The notes under the pieces were generated by a model. It saw nothing but the letters and a program-made list of their open reading frames with translations, did no database searches and was not told the origin of the DNA. Of a DNA stretch of 57,570 nucleotides, positions 10,873 through 21,646 are shown in pieces. The stretch spans positions 315,652 to 373,221 of the forward strand of contig NW_003314391.1 of assembly GCF_000143415.4 (NCBI RefSeq), read 5' to 3'. The number at the start of each line of letters is the position of its first letter. Position 1 is the stretch's first letter. Both the position numbers and the translations under genes were made by a program. The stretch comes from Selaginella moellendorffii (lineage: Eukaryota; Streptophyta; Lycopodiopsida; Selaginellales; Selaginellaceae).

Positions 10873-11610
10873 TCACTTCTTGGAGCGGCGGGGCCGCTTG
10901 GATCCCCACACCTCGAATCTGGCGGCGGGGCAGCCACACCGAGCTCGAAAAACCAGCACCGCCCGCCCGTTTGGAGGAGCCATCCTCTTGAGCTCCGCCT
11001 CCAGCTCCTTTTGATCCTGCGCCAGCTGCAGCCCCTTGTCCAGCAGCACAGCGTTGGTCGGCGGCGAGCTCTTGACGCACTCCTCCGTCTCGAGCTGGAT
11101 GTCGCACTCCATGGCGTTTTTCAGCCCCTTGCACGACGGGTTGCCGCACTTCCTCGACTTAAACTGGTACAGCTCCCACATCCCGATCACCGACGCCGAG
11201 GTGAGCACCGCCGCCAGCGCGTAGGCGACGGGAGCCTCGTACACGACCTCGCCGATGAAGAGGAACGTTGCCGGGAGGATCTCGATGATCTCGTTGCACA
11301 CCAGCTTGAAGTATGGCGTGAAGAGGAAGGCGCAGGCGGCGAGAGCCACCAAGAGGATGAGGATGTCGATGGCGGCGGTGGAGCAGCGGTCGCAAGGTGG
11401 CGATGATTGGTGGTGGTGGCTGTTTACGCCGCCGCCGCCACCATTTGCTTGCTTCTTTGATCTAACTGGTTTGTACCTGGTTGTGCTGCTGCTACTGCTG
11501 GTGCTGCTCGAGGAGCCGAAGGTCAGACGGTCCGAGAGCATGACGGACTTCACCATTCCACACTGCCGCTTGATGATTCTGCAAGCTCTTGACAGGCTCC
11601 GGCAGACCAT
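10873..11610 (-). CDS. Ribosomal protein L34e-superfamily membrane protein, 245 aa, single coding exon
   Basis: This belongs to a plant family annotated as ribosomal protein L34e superfamily (Arabidopsis At5g19025-like) but is not a core ribosomal protein. After a Ser-rich and basic N-terminus with a Gly run, residues about 80-105 (IDILILLVALAACAFLF) and 110-145 (EIIEILPATFLFIGE through VAYALAAVLTSASVIGM) form hydrophobic segments that should span a membrane. They are followed by KCGNPSCKGLKNAMECDIQL, a Cys-containing conserved block. The C-terminus RCGCPAARFEVWGSKRPRR is the family signature. Function is unknown. The ATG at 11610 is the first in frame. A 5' UTR intron is likely upstream. Confidence 0.85.
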   Translation of the reverse strand: MVCRSLSRACRIIKRQCGMVKSVMLSDRLTFGSSSSTSSSSSTTRYKPVRSKKQANGGGGGVNSHHHQSSPPCDRCSTAAIDILILLVALAACAFLFTPYFKLVCNEIIEILPATFLFIGEVVYEAPVAYALAAVLTSASVIGMWELYQFKSRKCGNPSCKGLKNAMECDIQLETEECVKSSPPTNAVLLDKGLQLAQDQKELEAELKRMAPPNGRAVLVFRARCGCPAARFEVWGSKRPRRSKK

Positions 11611-11628
11611 CCCCGCGTGCCAAGGCTA

Positions 11629-12103
11629 GGGCTGGAAAACACGAAAAGAGAAACTTAGTTTGGTCCCTTCTCCTCAAGGCACAGCACAAGAAAACCGCTA
11701 GAACAGAGTCCAAACAATCTAAGATTGACAAAAGGAGAGAATCTGAGCTGGAAAACACAGAGAAACTTAGTTTGAAAGAAAGCTCTCAAGGCATTTTAGA
11801 GGTGTAACGACAACCAGCAAGAAAACCACGAGAACAAAGTATCGAAAAAACTCTAGATTGACAAGATGTGATCTCAAATCCCAGAAACCACAGTGCTCAC
11901 AGAAAGAGTTGAAAAAAGAAAAGAAAGACACGAGAGTAAAATCAAGGACAAAAGAAAAGACCACACAAACGATGAACGTTCCCAGAAAGAGTCAATCGGC
12001 AATGGATTCCGCGAGACGCAAGCTCACAAAGAAAGAGTTGCCCTAAAAATCGAGATCTCAATTTCGCCATGCAATCCGGCTGCTCCGGCAGTGACACATA
12101 CCT
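11629..12103 (-). other. Probable 5' UTR intron of the L34e-like gene, with internal duplication
   Basis: On the minus strand AG|GTATGTGTC near 12103 is a good donor and TTTTCCAG|CCCTAG near 11629 a good acceptor, 18 bp upstream of the start codon. The interval holds an imperfect direct duplication of about 100 bp (roughly 11636-11732 and 11752-11866), each copy containing AGAAACTTAGTTTG and AGATTGACAA. No reading frame is convincing. Confidence 0.45.
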
Positions 12104-12433
12104 AGAAATGCGATCTGATCGCGCAAGATCCACGCAACAAAACCCTCGCCCTCGCGATCGCGCGACCCCGAATTCCGCCTCCGGCCGAAAGATTTGTGGC
12201 CAATTGGCGATGAGCCGATGAGCCTGGAAGAACCGCGGCTATGGCGCGCGGCTCGCCATCGGCATCGGCATCGCTAGCGCCATCGCAGCAGCACAGCCTC
12301 GGAAAGAATGTAAACCAGGAGAAAACGGACAAAGCAAAGACGAAAGAAAGAGATGAGGGCAAATGGAAGGAGAAAGTAAACGCGATTAATGACCTTTAGG
12401 GCTTTTTGCTGACGTATGCCCTAAAAGTCCCGT

Positions 12434-14647
12434 TTAAATCGCTTGCTCTAGGTTTAAGGGTCTTCGAGCAATGGTGTTTGCTAGAGCTACACACGAGCTC
12501 CCATTTCGTGGATCGATCGAGAGGATGTTCTTGGCGATATCTCGACCAACATTTAGATTCGAGCTTCTCTCGCAAGATGCGAGGAGTGATCCACAAACCA
12601 CAACGTCGGCGATGAATGGCATGTTGTCTATCAAATCTCTCGCCTCTCCAAGCTTGCCGGATCTCCCGAGAGCGTCAACCAGGCTGCAATAGTGTTCTTT
12701 GGACGCCACCATTTCATAGTTCTCGCCCATGGAGGAAAAGTAGGACAAGCTCTCGGATACGAGGCCGGCATGGCTGCATCCGGCGAGAATCTTTGAAAAT
12801 GCCGCGGGATTCAGCTCGATTCCCTCCATTTCCATGCTCCTGAAGGCCTGGGTGGCAATGGATCTCCCCGCGAATCTGGAATATGCCGCGACCATGGTAC
12901 ACCACGACGTGGCGTCCCGCCTTGGCATCCTCTCAAAAGTGAGCTTTGCCGCGAGGAGATGCCCGTTCTGGGCATATGCCGCGACCATGGTGTTCCACGT
13001 CACCATGTCCCGCCATGGTAGCACCGCAAAGGTCGCCTCGGCTTGTTTGAGGTGAAGATTCTGTGAATATGCTGCTATGATCGCGTTCCAGGCCACCACG
13101 TCGCGCTCGCGGATGCCGTCGAAAGCTTCCTTCGCGCGGTCCAGATGCCCCCCGTGGCCGTAGGACGCAACCATAGCCGTGCACGTGGCGGCATTTTGTA
13201 AGGGCATGCGTCCAAACACCTGCTCGGATTCGTGCACGTGTCCTTGGAGTCCGTACGCTGCGATGAGGGACGTACACGACACGATGTCGTGCTCGGGCAT
13301 GGAATCGAACACCAGCCTGGCCTGCTCCAGTTGACCCTTCTCGGAATATGCGGTGACCAGCGTCGTCCAAGATGCGAGATTCCACTCCGGCATCAAGTCA
13401 AACCGCGACTTGGCATCTTCCAGATGGCCGCCCTGGGCAAATGCCGTCAAGAGCGCATTCCAGGAAAGAATATCTCTTTCGTTCATCGAGTCGAAAAGTC
13501 GTGATGCCGCGTTGGTCTCTCCGTACCGTCCGTACGCGCCAATCATGGTGTTCCCGCTGACCACATTGAATTCCGGCATGGCGTCCAGCGTGGCCCTAGC
13601 GGCGTCAATGACACCATCGCCGGCATATGCGCCCAGCATCAAGCTCCACGAGGCAATGTCGCGCATGGGCATTTGCCGGAATAGGCTCTCCGATTCCCGC
13701 ATATGCCCGGCTTGGGCATATGCCATTAGCATCGCGTTCCACGAGAAAACGTCGTGCGTGGCCATTTCGTCAAACAGACGCTTCGCCTCATTCACGTTAC
13801 CATGCTGTGCATGCATTGTAAGTACCGCATTGTACGACACTATGGTAAACTCGGGAGATTCGTCAAAGATTCTCAACGCCTCGCTAATATGCCCTGCCTG
13901 GGCATATGCCGAGACCATGGCCGTCCAGGTCACCACGTCGCGGTCGGGCATTCTATCAAAAACTACTTTTGCCTCGTCAAGATGCCCGCTTAAGGCATAT
14001 GCCGAGAGCATCGACGTCCACGCACGCAAATCTCTCTGTGGCATTCTATCGAAATAATCCTTTGCTTCGCTGACTAAACCATTTGTTCCAAATGCCTGGA
14101 TGATTGTGTTCCAAGCAATTGGATCTGGATCTACGAGCCCATCAAATAAGAGCTTTGCTTTCGTGAGATCTCCTTTTTGGGCATAGAGGGATATCAAAGT
14201 CGTCCATGATACCATGCCCTTGACGGGCATTTGATCGAACAATCTCTGCGTTTCCTCGATAGATCCAAGACGAGCATACGCGGCGATCATCGAATTCCAG
14301 CACACCGAATTCTTCCAAGGGATTCGATCGAAGAAGTTTCTGGCCTGATCGAGGCTGCCGCTATCAACGTAGGCGGACAGCATGATACCCCACGAGAAGG
14401 AATTGGGGCGGCGAATGGAATCAAACACCGATCGAGCTTCATCGATCGCTCCACACTTTCCATACAATTCGACGATGAGATTGGAGAGATACCTGTTCTG
14501 CGAATGCTGGCTCGCAGCGACGCGAGAGTGAGCGTCCCGGGCTCTCGACACATCACAAAGAACTCCACAGGATCTAATCAAGGTCGCGAGCTCGTCAACC
14601 TCGCAAAGCTCTTGAGATTTGGACTTTACGAGAGGTTTCATGATCAC
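12434..14647 (-). CDS. Pentatricopeptide repeat (PPR) protein, 737 aa, single exon
   Basis: This is a second long intronless PPR protein, probably binding organellar RNA. Its design is the same as the gene at 2138: an opening block (CDVSRARDAHSRVAASQHSQ), about eighteen uniform 31-residue repeats such as MPDRDVVTWTAMVSAYAQAG, and an ending with HYCSLVDALGRSGKLGEARD and PFIADVVVCGSLLASC. It stops at a rudimentary E domain with no DYW. The two proteins are related in layout but clearly diverged in sequence, so they are not a recent tandem copy. The start is 63 bp downstream of the peroxidase stop on the same strand, leaving almost no room for a promoter. The start ATG at 14647 is followed by MKPLVKSKSQE; ten nt of A precede it. 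Target unknown. Confidence 0.93.
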   Translation of the reverse strand: MIMKPLVKSKSQELCEVDELATLIRSCGVLCDVSRARDAHSRVAASQHSQNRYLSNLIVELYGKCGAIDEARSVFDSIRRPNSFSWGIMLSAYVDSGSLDQARNFFDRIPWKNSVCWNSMIAAYARLGSIEETQRLFDQMPVKGMVSWTTLISLYAQKGDLTKAKLLFDGLVDPDPIAWNTIIQAFGTNGLVSEAKDYFDRMPQRDLRAWTSMLSAYALSGHLDEAKVVFDRMPDRDVVTWTAMVSAYAQAGHISEALRIFDESPEFTIVSYNAVLTMHAQHGNVNEAKRLFDEMATHDVFSWNAMLMAYAQAGHMRESESLFRQMPMRDIASWSLMLGAYAGDGVIDAARATLDAMPEFNVVSGNTMIGAYGRYGETNAASRLFDSMNERDILSWNALLTAFAQGGHLEDAKSRFDLMPEWNLASWTTLVTAYSEKGQLEQARLVFDSMPEHDIVSCTSLIAAYGLQGHVHESEQVFGRMPLQNAATCTAMVASYGHGGHLDRAKEAFDGIRERDVVAWNAIIAAYSQNLHLKQAEATFAVLPWRDMVTWNTMVAAYAQNGHLLAAKLTFERMPRRDATSWCTMVAAYSRFAGRSIATQAFRSMEMEGIELNPAAFSKILAGCSHAGLVSESLSYFSSMGENYEMVASKEHYCSLVDALGRSGKLGEARDLIDNMPFIADVVVCGSLLASCERSSNLNVGRDIAKNILSIDPRNGSSCVALANTIARRPLNLEQAI

Positions 14648-14710
14648 ACAACTTCATGAGATATTTGCGTGTATAAAAAAAAATCGAAGCACTCGTATCA
14701 ATCTCTAGGC

Positions 14711-15943
14711 CTACGAGTTGATCGCGCGGCAATTCGATCGAACCTGCGTGGCTTCCGAGTTGACGACGCTGGTGAGCTTGACAAACGCTCGCGAGAATGT
14801 GTCGAAGAACAATCCCTGGTTCTGAGCAAACTTGGAAGTGTAGATCGAGGTCCTGGGATCGCTCTGGACAGCGGCATCAAGCGCGAAGAGCACCCGCCGC
14901 GAGGCAGCGTCCTTGAAGAACATGTTGTCGAATCTAAACATGGTTGAATCGTTTGGGATGGCCGTGATGTTGAGGTAGAACTTTGGACTCGGGCACAACA
15001 CTCGCAACGCCATCGAGTACATGAGATCCATCTTGGTATCAACGCTTGGATAGAGCCGGTTGACAACGCTCAAGCAGTGCCCAACTCCAAGAGTGTGAGC
15101 TCCTGGAACCAAGTATATCACCAAGTATATCAGCCAAAGAGAAGGAAGAGCCGCTCGATCGATCGAAAGAAACTAGAGACTAAGACCAAGGAAACTATGG
15201 GAGAACACACTCACCGAGAAGAGACACAGCCTCTTGCGGGTTAATTCCCATGGACGCGAAGTCTTGGAGAATTTCCTCCACGGAAGAAGTGGCAGTGGCA
15301 AGCTTGCGATTAGCGGTAGCGAGGTCCGCTCTCGTGCTATCTTTGCGACCCGTTAGAACAGGAATGTTTGGTCCTCCAGCCTGCAAATTCTCGCTAAGGC
15401 AAACAAAGAAAAGAGAGGAAAGGAAAGATCTTCTTACCAGCAAGATGGAGTCTCGAGCAGCTAGAGCGATGATGTCAGCGCAAGAGACAGTGCGCGGGCA
15501 GCTCCCCTCCAACGACGCCTTGATCCTATCGATGAAATCCACGCGACGAATGCCAAAGTTCTTGGGAGATTCCAGCTCGCTCTGAAACTGTGCAGTGGAA
15601 TCCAAGATGATCGATGCATCGCAGCCCTGGAAAGCACAGAAGAATCGTCTAGATGATCCAAGAACACCTGTAAGGAAAGAATCCATACCATGACATCGCA
15701 ATCGTGGAAGGCGAGGCGAAGCAATGCCGCTCCAGCGGTGGGATCTTGCATGAGGAGCGTCATGAGCGTCTGGCGCACGATGGTCTCGGCATTGGGGCAG
15801 CTGGATCCGTAGTATCCCAATCGCAGTGAGGTGGAAGTGGAATTTCCCAGAGCTTGCGCCCGCGGTGACGACTCCTGATCCACTGCGCGGCAAGAGATTG
15901 CGAGGAGGAGGAGGAGAAGCAACGCGAAAGACGCCATTGCCAT
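14711..15943 (-). CDS. Class III (secretory) peroxidase, 333 aa, four exons
   Basis: Class III peroxidases are secreted haem enzymes that use H2O2 to oxidise phenolics in the cell wall. Exons are 15943-15689, 15626-15438, 15380-15215 and 15102-14711, summing to 1002 nt. Residues 1-20 form a signal peptide (MAMASFALLLLLLLAISCRA). LGYYGSSCPNAETIV opens the mature domain. The distal haem site LRLAFHDCDVM|GCDASIILD spans the first intron and retains the catalytic Arg and His. SCADIIALAARDSILL and the proximal haem ligand block GAHTLGVGHC are intact, as is the Cys pattern. One oddity is HDCDVMGCDA where most members have HDCFVNGCDA. The next gene downstream, a PPR, starts 63 bp after the stop. A scrap of this gene's exon 1/intron 1 border recurs at 19099-19130. 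Confidence 0.95.
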
Positions 15944-17859
15944 CGATCGCTCCCGATCGAATGTACGAAGAGAAGGTTGCCGCCCTCCTGCTCAGCGGTG
16001 GCGCCCAGCGCGCGATTATGAATCCATGGCGCAGCCAAATCCATTACGCTAGCAGTTGGATGGAGGCAGGGCGCGCTCGGCTGACTTCACGCAACGGGCA
16101 GTTCGTCCGTGAAGCGCCACCGTCTGGAATCTTTTCTATGAATTTTAGGGTTCCTCCTTTTGCGTTTGAGAGTGGATTCTCATGCCTTGTTCCAGAGCTT
16201 TGATGAATCTCTTCTTCTCTGGCCGCTAGAGCGGAGCAAGCCTTGAGGAATCCTGGATTTGCCAACTGGTCTGAAGAAGCTATGTCAGTCTTCTCAGCCT
16301 GATATCTTTCCTTCGTTTTGATACTAAAACCGATGGAGCCGCTCCGACGAAAACATGAACTTGCGCAGACCAATGATCCGCTCGCTGAGCGTGGCACCTC
16401 TACGCTTTGGGAGGAGCATTTGATACTTGTATAGTACAGTAACTAGGGATTTCATTGGTACACTTGGCCTCATGAAGGAAATTCGGGCTCCAAAAGCTTG
16501 ACAATCTGAAAGCACATGTTCTTGTTTATTTTGCCGACATTTTCTTTCTTATGGTGAGGGATGTTCAATGTGTTTCTTTTTCCTGGTGAGATACTAGTTT
16601 TCTTGGCTCAGTGTAGGGGTGTCAGCACAAGAACTTTACAAGAAAAGGATTTCGCACTGTACTTGCAGCTGTGCAGGAAGCATGCAATCCCCGTACAAGA
16701 CGAAATAGCAAGATACGCTACTGTCAATGATTTCCAAGGTGAAATGGGAAGGTCTTGGAAGGTCCTCATCCACTTTTTCTATACCAGTTAGATGAGGGTA
16801 ATGGCAGTGAGTAATGGTTGAGATAGGATTTTTAAAACATCCAAGCATGGACAAAGAGTTCAAGTGATCTGTGATGGTAAGCTAATAGAGTAGTTCATAA
16901 TCCATGAGGGGTCTTAGAAATAGAAGCAATGACCAATGCAGGGCAAAAAAAAAACAATAATTTAGATGGTTTTTAAGGGTAGTGTTCATTATTTTGAGGT
17001 GATTGTGACACCAAGTTGGTTTTCTATATAACATCATCCATGGAATAAAAGTTGTCTTATGACATGTTTTCACCAACTTTTGAGTAAGAATATTGGTTTT
17101 GGACTAACCTTTTCAACATTTGAATGATAGACTGATATCATTAAAATGCAAACACACTTTAAACTTGCTTACATGGAATGTTGAATAAAATTTTAAACTA
17201 GCTAACAAGTCTAAAGTGTAAATAAAATCCCTTAAAAATTGTCTAAAGCCCACAACACTATAGGGACAATTAACAATTTAATAATATTAATTTGCCAATT
17301 GTCTCATTCTTGAGTTTGTCTTATGTTCAACTTTGCCAAATTCAAACAATCACATATGTACTCTTGAACAACCAATTAAGTATCACTCAAACCTAAGAAT
17401 GTTTAACTTTAAGTATTTTAAGATAATTGGAATAAAAAAGCACTTTTATTGATGTCTTTTCCCTCTATATCATAGAATTAATTTTTCACCACTTTATAGT
17501 AATTAAGGTGGACAACCAAACTTCACATCTAGATTCATATTTGAAAGTGAATAAATTAACCTCTAAAATTCCTTATGTGTTCGGTGGGATTAAGATCTAT
17601 TGTTTCTTGTTTTAAAATAATGAATATAATATATTAAATATAAATTTTTAAATTTAAACTTTCAAAAAATTCACCCAACTCAATATTATATAAACTCAAA
17701 GATGTTTAATTAAGATTTTTAACTAATTGAAAAAAAAGTGTAATCCTTTCCTTTTATATTGCCTAAAAGATCATCTTTTGAGTCATTATTTTTTACTACT
17801 TATAAAATAACAACATATTTCAATGTGTTCCAGCCATGCCATAAAAAGAAATTAGATAT
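15944..17859. other. Intergenic, becoming AT-rich, no gene recognised
   Basis: The first 400 bp are the peroxidase upstream region. From about 16.8 to 17.86 kb the DNA is AT-rich with many stops. Short open frames (16044-16397 minus, 16561-16791 plus) match nothing I recognise. The part near 17.2-17.75 kb contains two loosely similar AT-rich segments (TCACCCAACTCAAT and CAAACTTTGCC types) that may be old transposon DNA. Confidence 0.4.
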
Positions 17860-18200
17860 ATTTACCGCAGGTACGAGCTCCAAAGGTAAATAACTCTCCT
17901 TAAATTGTTTGACAAACTGTTTAGCCAAAGAGCCTTGGTTTATGGAGAAAGAGGCCACTTGTTTCCTCCCATTTTCTCCTTGGCCTTGTTCCGGTTGAAG
18001 GCCCAGAATTGGACCAGGTCCATGGCACCCATCCTCGTTAGCACAGTAGAACCCACGCACAAAAACATAATCTCATGATACTTCTCACGCCCCATATATC
18101 TTCCAGGAATGCACGTTTGTGCCAGTCATCAGTAAGCTCACTGGAAGGCTACAAGCAGCACTACGAGACACTTGCGGACGTACCACTGCCTGTTTCACAC
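17860..18200 (-). pseudogene. Decayed partial copy of the unknown-function gene at 19555-20906
   Basis: Three blocks in this stretch match the intact minus-strand gene 2 kb to the right. GGCCTTGTTCCGGTTGAAGGCC near 17983 matches the exon 2 sequence at about 20349. CCCCATATATCTTCCAGGAATG near 18091 matches 20458. The CACTACGAGACACTTGCGGACGTAC block near 18158 matches exon 1 at 20806. The order is kept but the spacing is collapsed, and no frame survives. It is a truncated duplicate, not a gene. Confidence 0.7.
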
Positions 18201-18402
18201 TACCCTTGTAAAACCTTAGAAGACTCTTTAGTATACAGAAATCGAGATCTTTGGCAGTGTCCTGGACTAGACCGAACTTTCATGGATGTTTTTCTTGCAA
18301 GTTTCACGTAGATTGGGATGGCAGTGTGGAAATGCAAGATCTTAAAACCCAATACACCTTATATAAAAAACTGAAAGGAAAAACTATTGACCAAGCACAA
18401 AG

Positions 18403-18780
18403 ATGCTTTACATCACCAACAACCTCATCTCTATGTACACTCATGCGGCAATGGCTGGAGGCCACCTAGCAGACAGTCTCATCAGGCATCATTGTCCCAT
18501 GATCCCTGCAAGACAACAGCCATCTGGCGTCAAGAACAGCGAGAGCAGAATACAATTGGAGGAATCGCGAGCTGCAATTCAGCGTCTCCTACAGGATCTA
18601 GAACGGCTCACAGGTAACCTCGAGGAAAGACAAGGAAAGAAATCACTGACAAAAGAGACTGCGGAAGCTGCTCCTAAAGAGGAAGATGCTGCAGACGAAG
18701 AGAACGAGGACGATCTTCTGGGATTAAGGAGAGAGCAGCTGCTACGATGCCTGAGCTTGCAAACGTGGTGGCGCCAGTAG
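18403..18780 (+). CDS. Hypothetical ORF, 125 aa, charged C-terminal half
   Basis: The frame begins MLYITNNLISMYTHAAMAGG and its second half is strongly charged and coiled-coil-like (EESRAAIQRLLQDLERLTG, then acidic EEDAADEENEDD). A second frame just downstream (about 18750-18885) reads TAIKFWYADRLNYSLDN and would join only by a frame change, so this may be a broken gene. I do not recognise the family. It lies between scraps of neighbouring genes, which lowers confidence that it is functional. Confidence 0.3.
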   Translation: MLYITNNLISMYTHAAMAGGHLADSLIRHHCPMIPARQQPSGVKNSESRIQLEESRAAIQRLLQDLERLTGNLEERQGKKSLTKETAEAAPKEEDAADEENEDDLLGLRREQLLRCLSLQTWWRQ

Positions 18781-19098
18781 GAACCCGTACTGCGATCAAA
18801 TTTTGGTACGCGGACCGCCTCAACTACTCGCTTGACAATTTGCCGTCCAAGGAGCAGGTTCTGCTCGTGCATTGCGATGGATGATCCTGCTGAAGAGCTG
18901 CCTTTTGAGATCAACTGGACGCCGAGGTACTACAGGTGTGAAAGGTTGGAATGAAATGCCCTTTATAAGGCAATACGCTTCTGCTTTTGATGCATTGAAC
19001 CATGGGCATAATAGCTTGACAAGATTTCTCTGCGTCTGGAAGGCATGAGTTTCTTAGTTTCAAGCCGGAGAGAATTCTCGGAAAGAGAAGAAAACGTG

Positions 19099-19130
19099 AA
19101 CACCTGTACCATGACATCGCAATCGTGGAA
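19099..19130 (-). pseudogene. Scrap of class III peroxidase (exon 1 end and part of intron 1)
   Basis: Thirty-two bases match the peroxidase at 14711-15943 around the distal-haem exon border. They encode FHDCDVM on the minus strand and continue into the intron with an internal 14-bp loss relative to 15661-15710. Flanking DNA is not peroxidase-like. Confidence 0.65.
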
Positions 19131-19554
19131 CAGCTGGAGCCAATCGCAGCGGTTCTTACCAAGAGACTGCGAGGGCCGAGGAGGGAAAGCAGAGATCGCT
19201 CCTGATTTCCCAGCCAAAATAGTTAGTATCGCTCCTGATTAGCCAGTATAGCCTTCTAGTTTCGACACTCAGATAGTTGAGCTCCGAGCAGGGAAGGACG
19301 TTTTGCAGCGTGGAGCAGCAGCGATGAACTTCGTAGTTTTGTACAAGCAGCAGCAGTGGAACTCTTCTCGTCATCTTCGCGGGTTACTACTGCCTTAGAA
19401 GACGCCACATTTAAAACAAGACAAAGAAAAACAACATGAGAATCTCGAATGCAGCAGCTGCAGCACAAAATGTTCGAGATCCACCTTGTCGAACAGCGAT
19501 CCCAATTTAAAAGCTGGAAGGAGCGGCTGACTGATAACAATGATGAACAAGTTT

Positions 19555-20906
19555 TCACGAGAAGAGTTCCCTAACTTGGCACATAGAAAGGACCGCTAAA
19601 ACCGTGCGCAATACAAACTGCCCATCATCCCTTATGCGGCACCTTCCCTCTTCATCTTCCTCGTCGTCCTCGTCGTCCTCCTCGTCCTCCTCGTCATCTT
19701 GTGGTGCCTAAAAGAAAACAAAGAGTCTGTAGAACGCACTTTTCGAGAGTAACTTACCTCCTCCTCCCACGGTAGATGCACCTGGCTCTTCCTGATCTTG
19801 GCATACGCAGTTTCACCATGATCATCGTCCTCGACGAACAAAAAGTTCTGGATGAGCTGCAGGATGTTGAGACACTCGTCGAAGCTCTGGTATGGAGCGC
19901 TGAGCTTGTCGACCACCATGCGAAACAGCCAGTTCTCACCGCAGTTGAGCCTCTCCAGGACGATCCTCTTGACAGCGGGCGAGTACGCAATGGCCAGCTC
20001 GATCCAGGGCTCTGGAATCTGGAGACGTCGCAGCCAGTTCTTGGGGATCTCCCCCATCTACACAATGACACGACAACAAACAATGGAGGCTTCCAAAGTG
20101 AATCCAAAAAAGCTTACCTTCCAGGTACCCGAGTTTAGAACATGGCAGGAGCTGACCGAGAAAGTCCCGGCATCCAAGTCGATGATGTAGACGTACTCCA
20201 TCATGAGATCAAGCTCCGGCTGCTCCATCACGGGCTCTCGATTTGACACGAACACGCCGAGCTCGAGCAAGCGAAACCAGAGTCGCTCGTGGGACTCGAT
20301 GTTCCGGCACAGGAACGCCCATCCGTTTCCTCCTCCCAGTTTCTTCTCGGCCTCGTTCCGGATGAAGGCCCGGAACTGGACCGGGTCGTCAAGAATGGCA
20401 GCCATGGTCGCTATCACAGCATCACCCACGCTCCTGATGGAGTGATACTGCATCCGCCCCATATCTTCCAGGTATTCTCGTTTGCGCCGGTCATCACCAC
20501 CAAGCGTGTAGTCGCGGACAGCGTCGATGATCGCGTCCGAGGGTTGATGCTCGCTTCTCTCTTTACCTCCGCACTGTCGAGCAAGAGTTAGACGGGAAGC
20601 AGAAAAGATGAAAGCTTGAGCCTGATCAGAGAGAGGAAGAAAGATGAGAGCTTGAGCCTGATCAAAGAGAGGAAGAAAGATGAGAGCTTGAGCCTGATCA
20701 GAGAGAGGAAGAAAGTTGAGAGAGGGGAGAGAGATCACCTGGATGAAGACGGCCTTGTCGAGCAGGCGCCTCCACTCTTCCGGGTCCGGATGATCCGCGA
20801 GCAGCGCTACGAGACGCTCGCCGACGTACTCGAGCTGCCCCCACTGCTTGTAGAGAAGATAGTAGACGCCTTTGTAACGGTACGAGATCCACGCTCGCAT
20901 CCCCAT
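19555..20906 (-). CDS. Protein of unknown function, about 358 aa, four exons, acidic C-terminal tail
   Basis: Exons at 20906-20739, 20573-20118, 20057-19758 and 19707-19555 sum to 1077 nt with GT-AG introns. The N-terminus MGMRAWISYRYKGVYYLLYK resembles the opening of uncharacterised eukaryotic proteins in which a YKG-x-YY-x-x-Y motif precedes a region on visiting or editing substrates; I cannot name a family. The centre is rich in conserved-looking aromatic and charged residues (MMEYVYIIDLDAGTF, EIPKNWLRRLQIPEPW). Exon 4 encodes a run of about twenty Asp/Glu residues. The first intron (20574-20738, 165 bp) is open in frame, so retention would add 55 residues with a 12-residue repeat. A decayed partial copy lies at 17860-18200. 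Expression and function cannot be judged. Confidence 0.75.
20604..20711 (+). repeat. 36-bp tandem repeat, three units, inside intron 1
   Basis: Three direct units of 36 bp (20604-20639, 20640-20675, 20676-20711) begin AAAGATGAGAGCTTGAGCC, followed by a broken fourth. The period equals 12 codons, and on the gene's strand the units read LPLSDQAQALIF. Confidence 0.95.
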
Positions 20907-21436
20907 GGCCAGACACCCTTCTAACTTCTAAGACCCTAGAAGTATACCATCTCGTACTTGATCAAGCAACTACAATCACACTTCGATCTTTTTTTTTAGG
21001 CACCAGCAGGAAAATGGCAAGCTCGGATTTGGACGGGGAATAAAGATCTCGAACTTTCACTAAGTTCTCGGTCTAAGTTCGTAAGATTTTTCTCTTTCTC
21101 GACGAGAGGTACTCAGGAGATGAAAAACACTATGAATTGATCATGAGCACGCCCCTGTAAATTCACAAACGTAGGCACAAAACTTTAGAACAGGCAGAAA
21201 ACCTTAGAACACAAAGTTTAGAACTCGCACAGAGGAAAATGGAAAAAGCTTCGAACCTCCTTAGTGAAGCAACAAATTTCTCATATGCTTCCTCTCATCC
21301 AGCTCCTACTCCACAGCCTTCAACACAACCGGAAGAACTGTGAGCTCACAAAGCGAAAAGCTGTCACATTATAATTATAGTGTGACAACACAAACAGCTG
21401 CTGCTGCTGTTAAACGTTGTGGTGGCTTACCCGCCA
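20907..21436. other. Intergenic upstream of the unknown-function gene
   Basis: This is promoter-side DNA of the minus-strand gene. I see no coding frame. An AACCTTAGAACACAAAGTTTAGAAC-like short repetition occurs near 21180-21225. Confidence 0.35.
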
Positions 21437-21646
21437 TCACTCTGGTTGCGGTTCTCCAGGCGCTCGCTTGACCGCCATTCCAAAGGCAAGGCTCGAAGCG
21501 AAGTTCCCAGTCACCACCTCCAGCTCCTTGGATGAATACTTTTGAGCCGAGCCTTTCAGTGCCAGAGCGAAAGCACGCTCAACTTTGTCAAGCCTGTGCT
21601 TCCAGATCATCAGCATGACCAAGCCGAGCGAATGCTCTGCGACCAC
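21437..21646 (-). pseudogene. Possible fragment of a receptor-like kinase
   Basis: The minus-strand frame contains KYSSKELEVVTGNFASSLAFG followed by MAVKRAPGE. This is reminiscent of the plant receptor-kinase entry (YSxKELxxATxNFS...G...VAVKR), but the glycine loop is deleted. It stands alone with no kinase domain downstream. The assignment is weak. Confidence 0.25.

Noticed and set aside
12102-12362. Minus-strand frame beginning MPSSLSFVFALSVFSWF as a small secreted protein
   Set aside because: It lies in the leader/promoter of the L34e-like gene, overlaps the likely first exon and has no homologue I recognise.
20604-20711. CRISPR-like array
   Set aside because: The units are directly abutting with no spacers, lie in a plant intron, and no cas genes are present.
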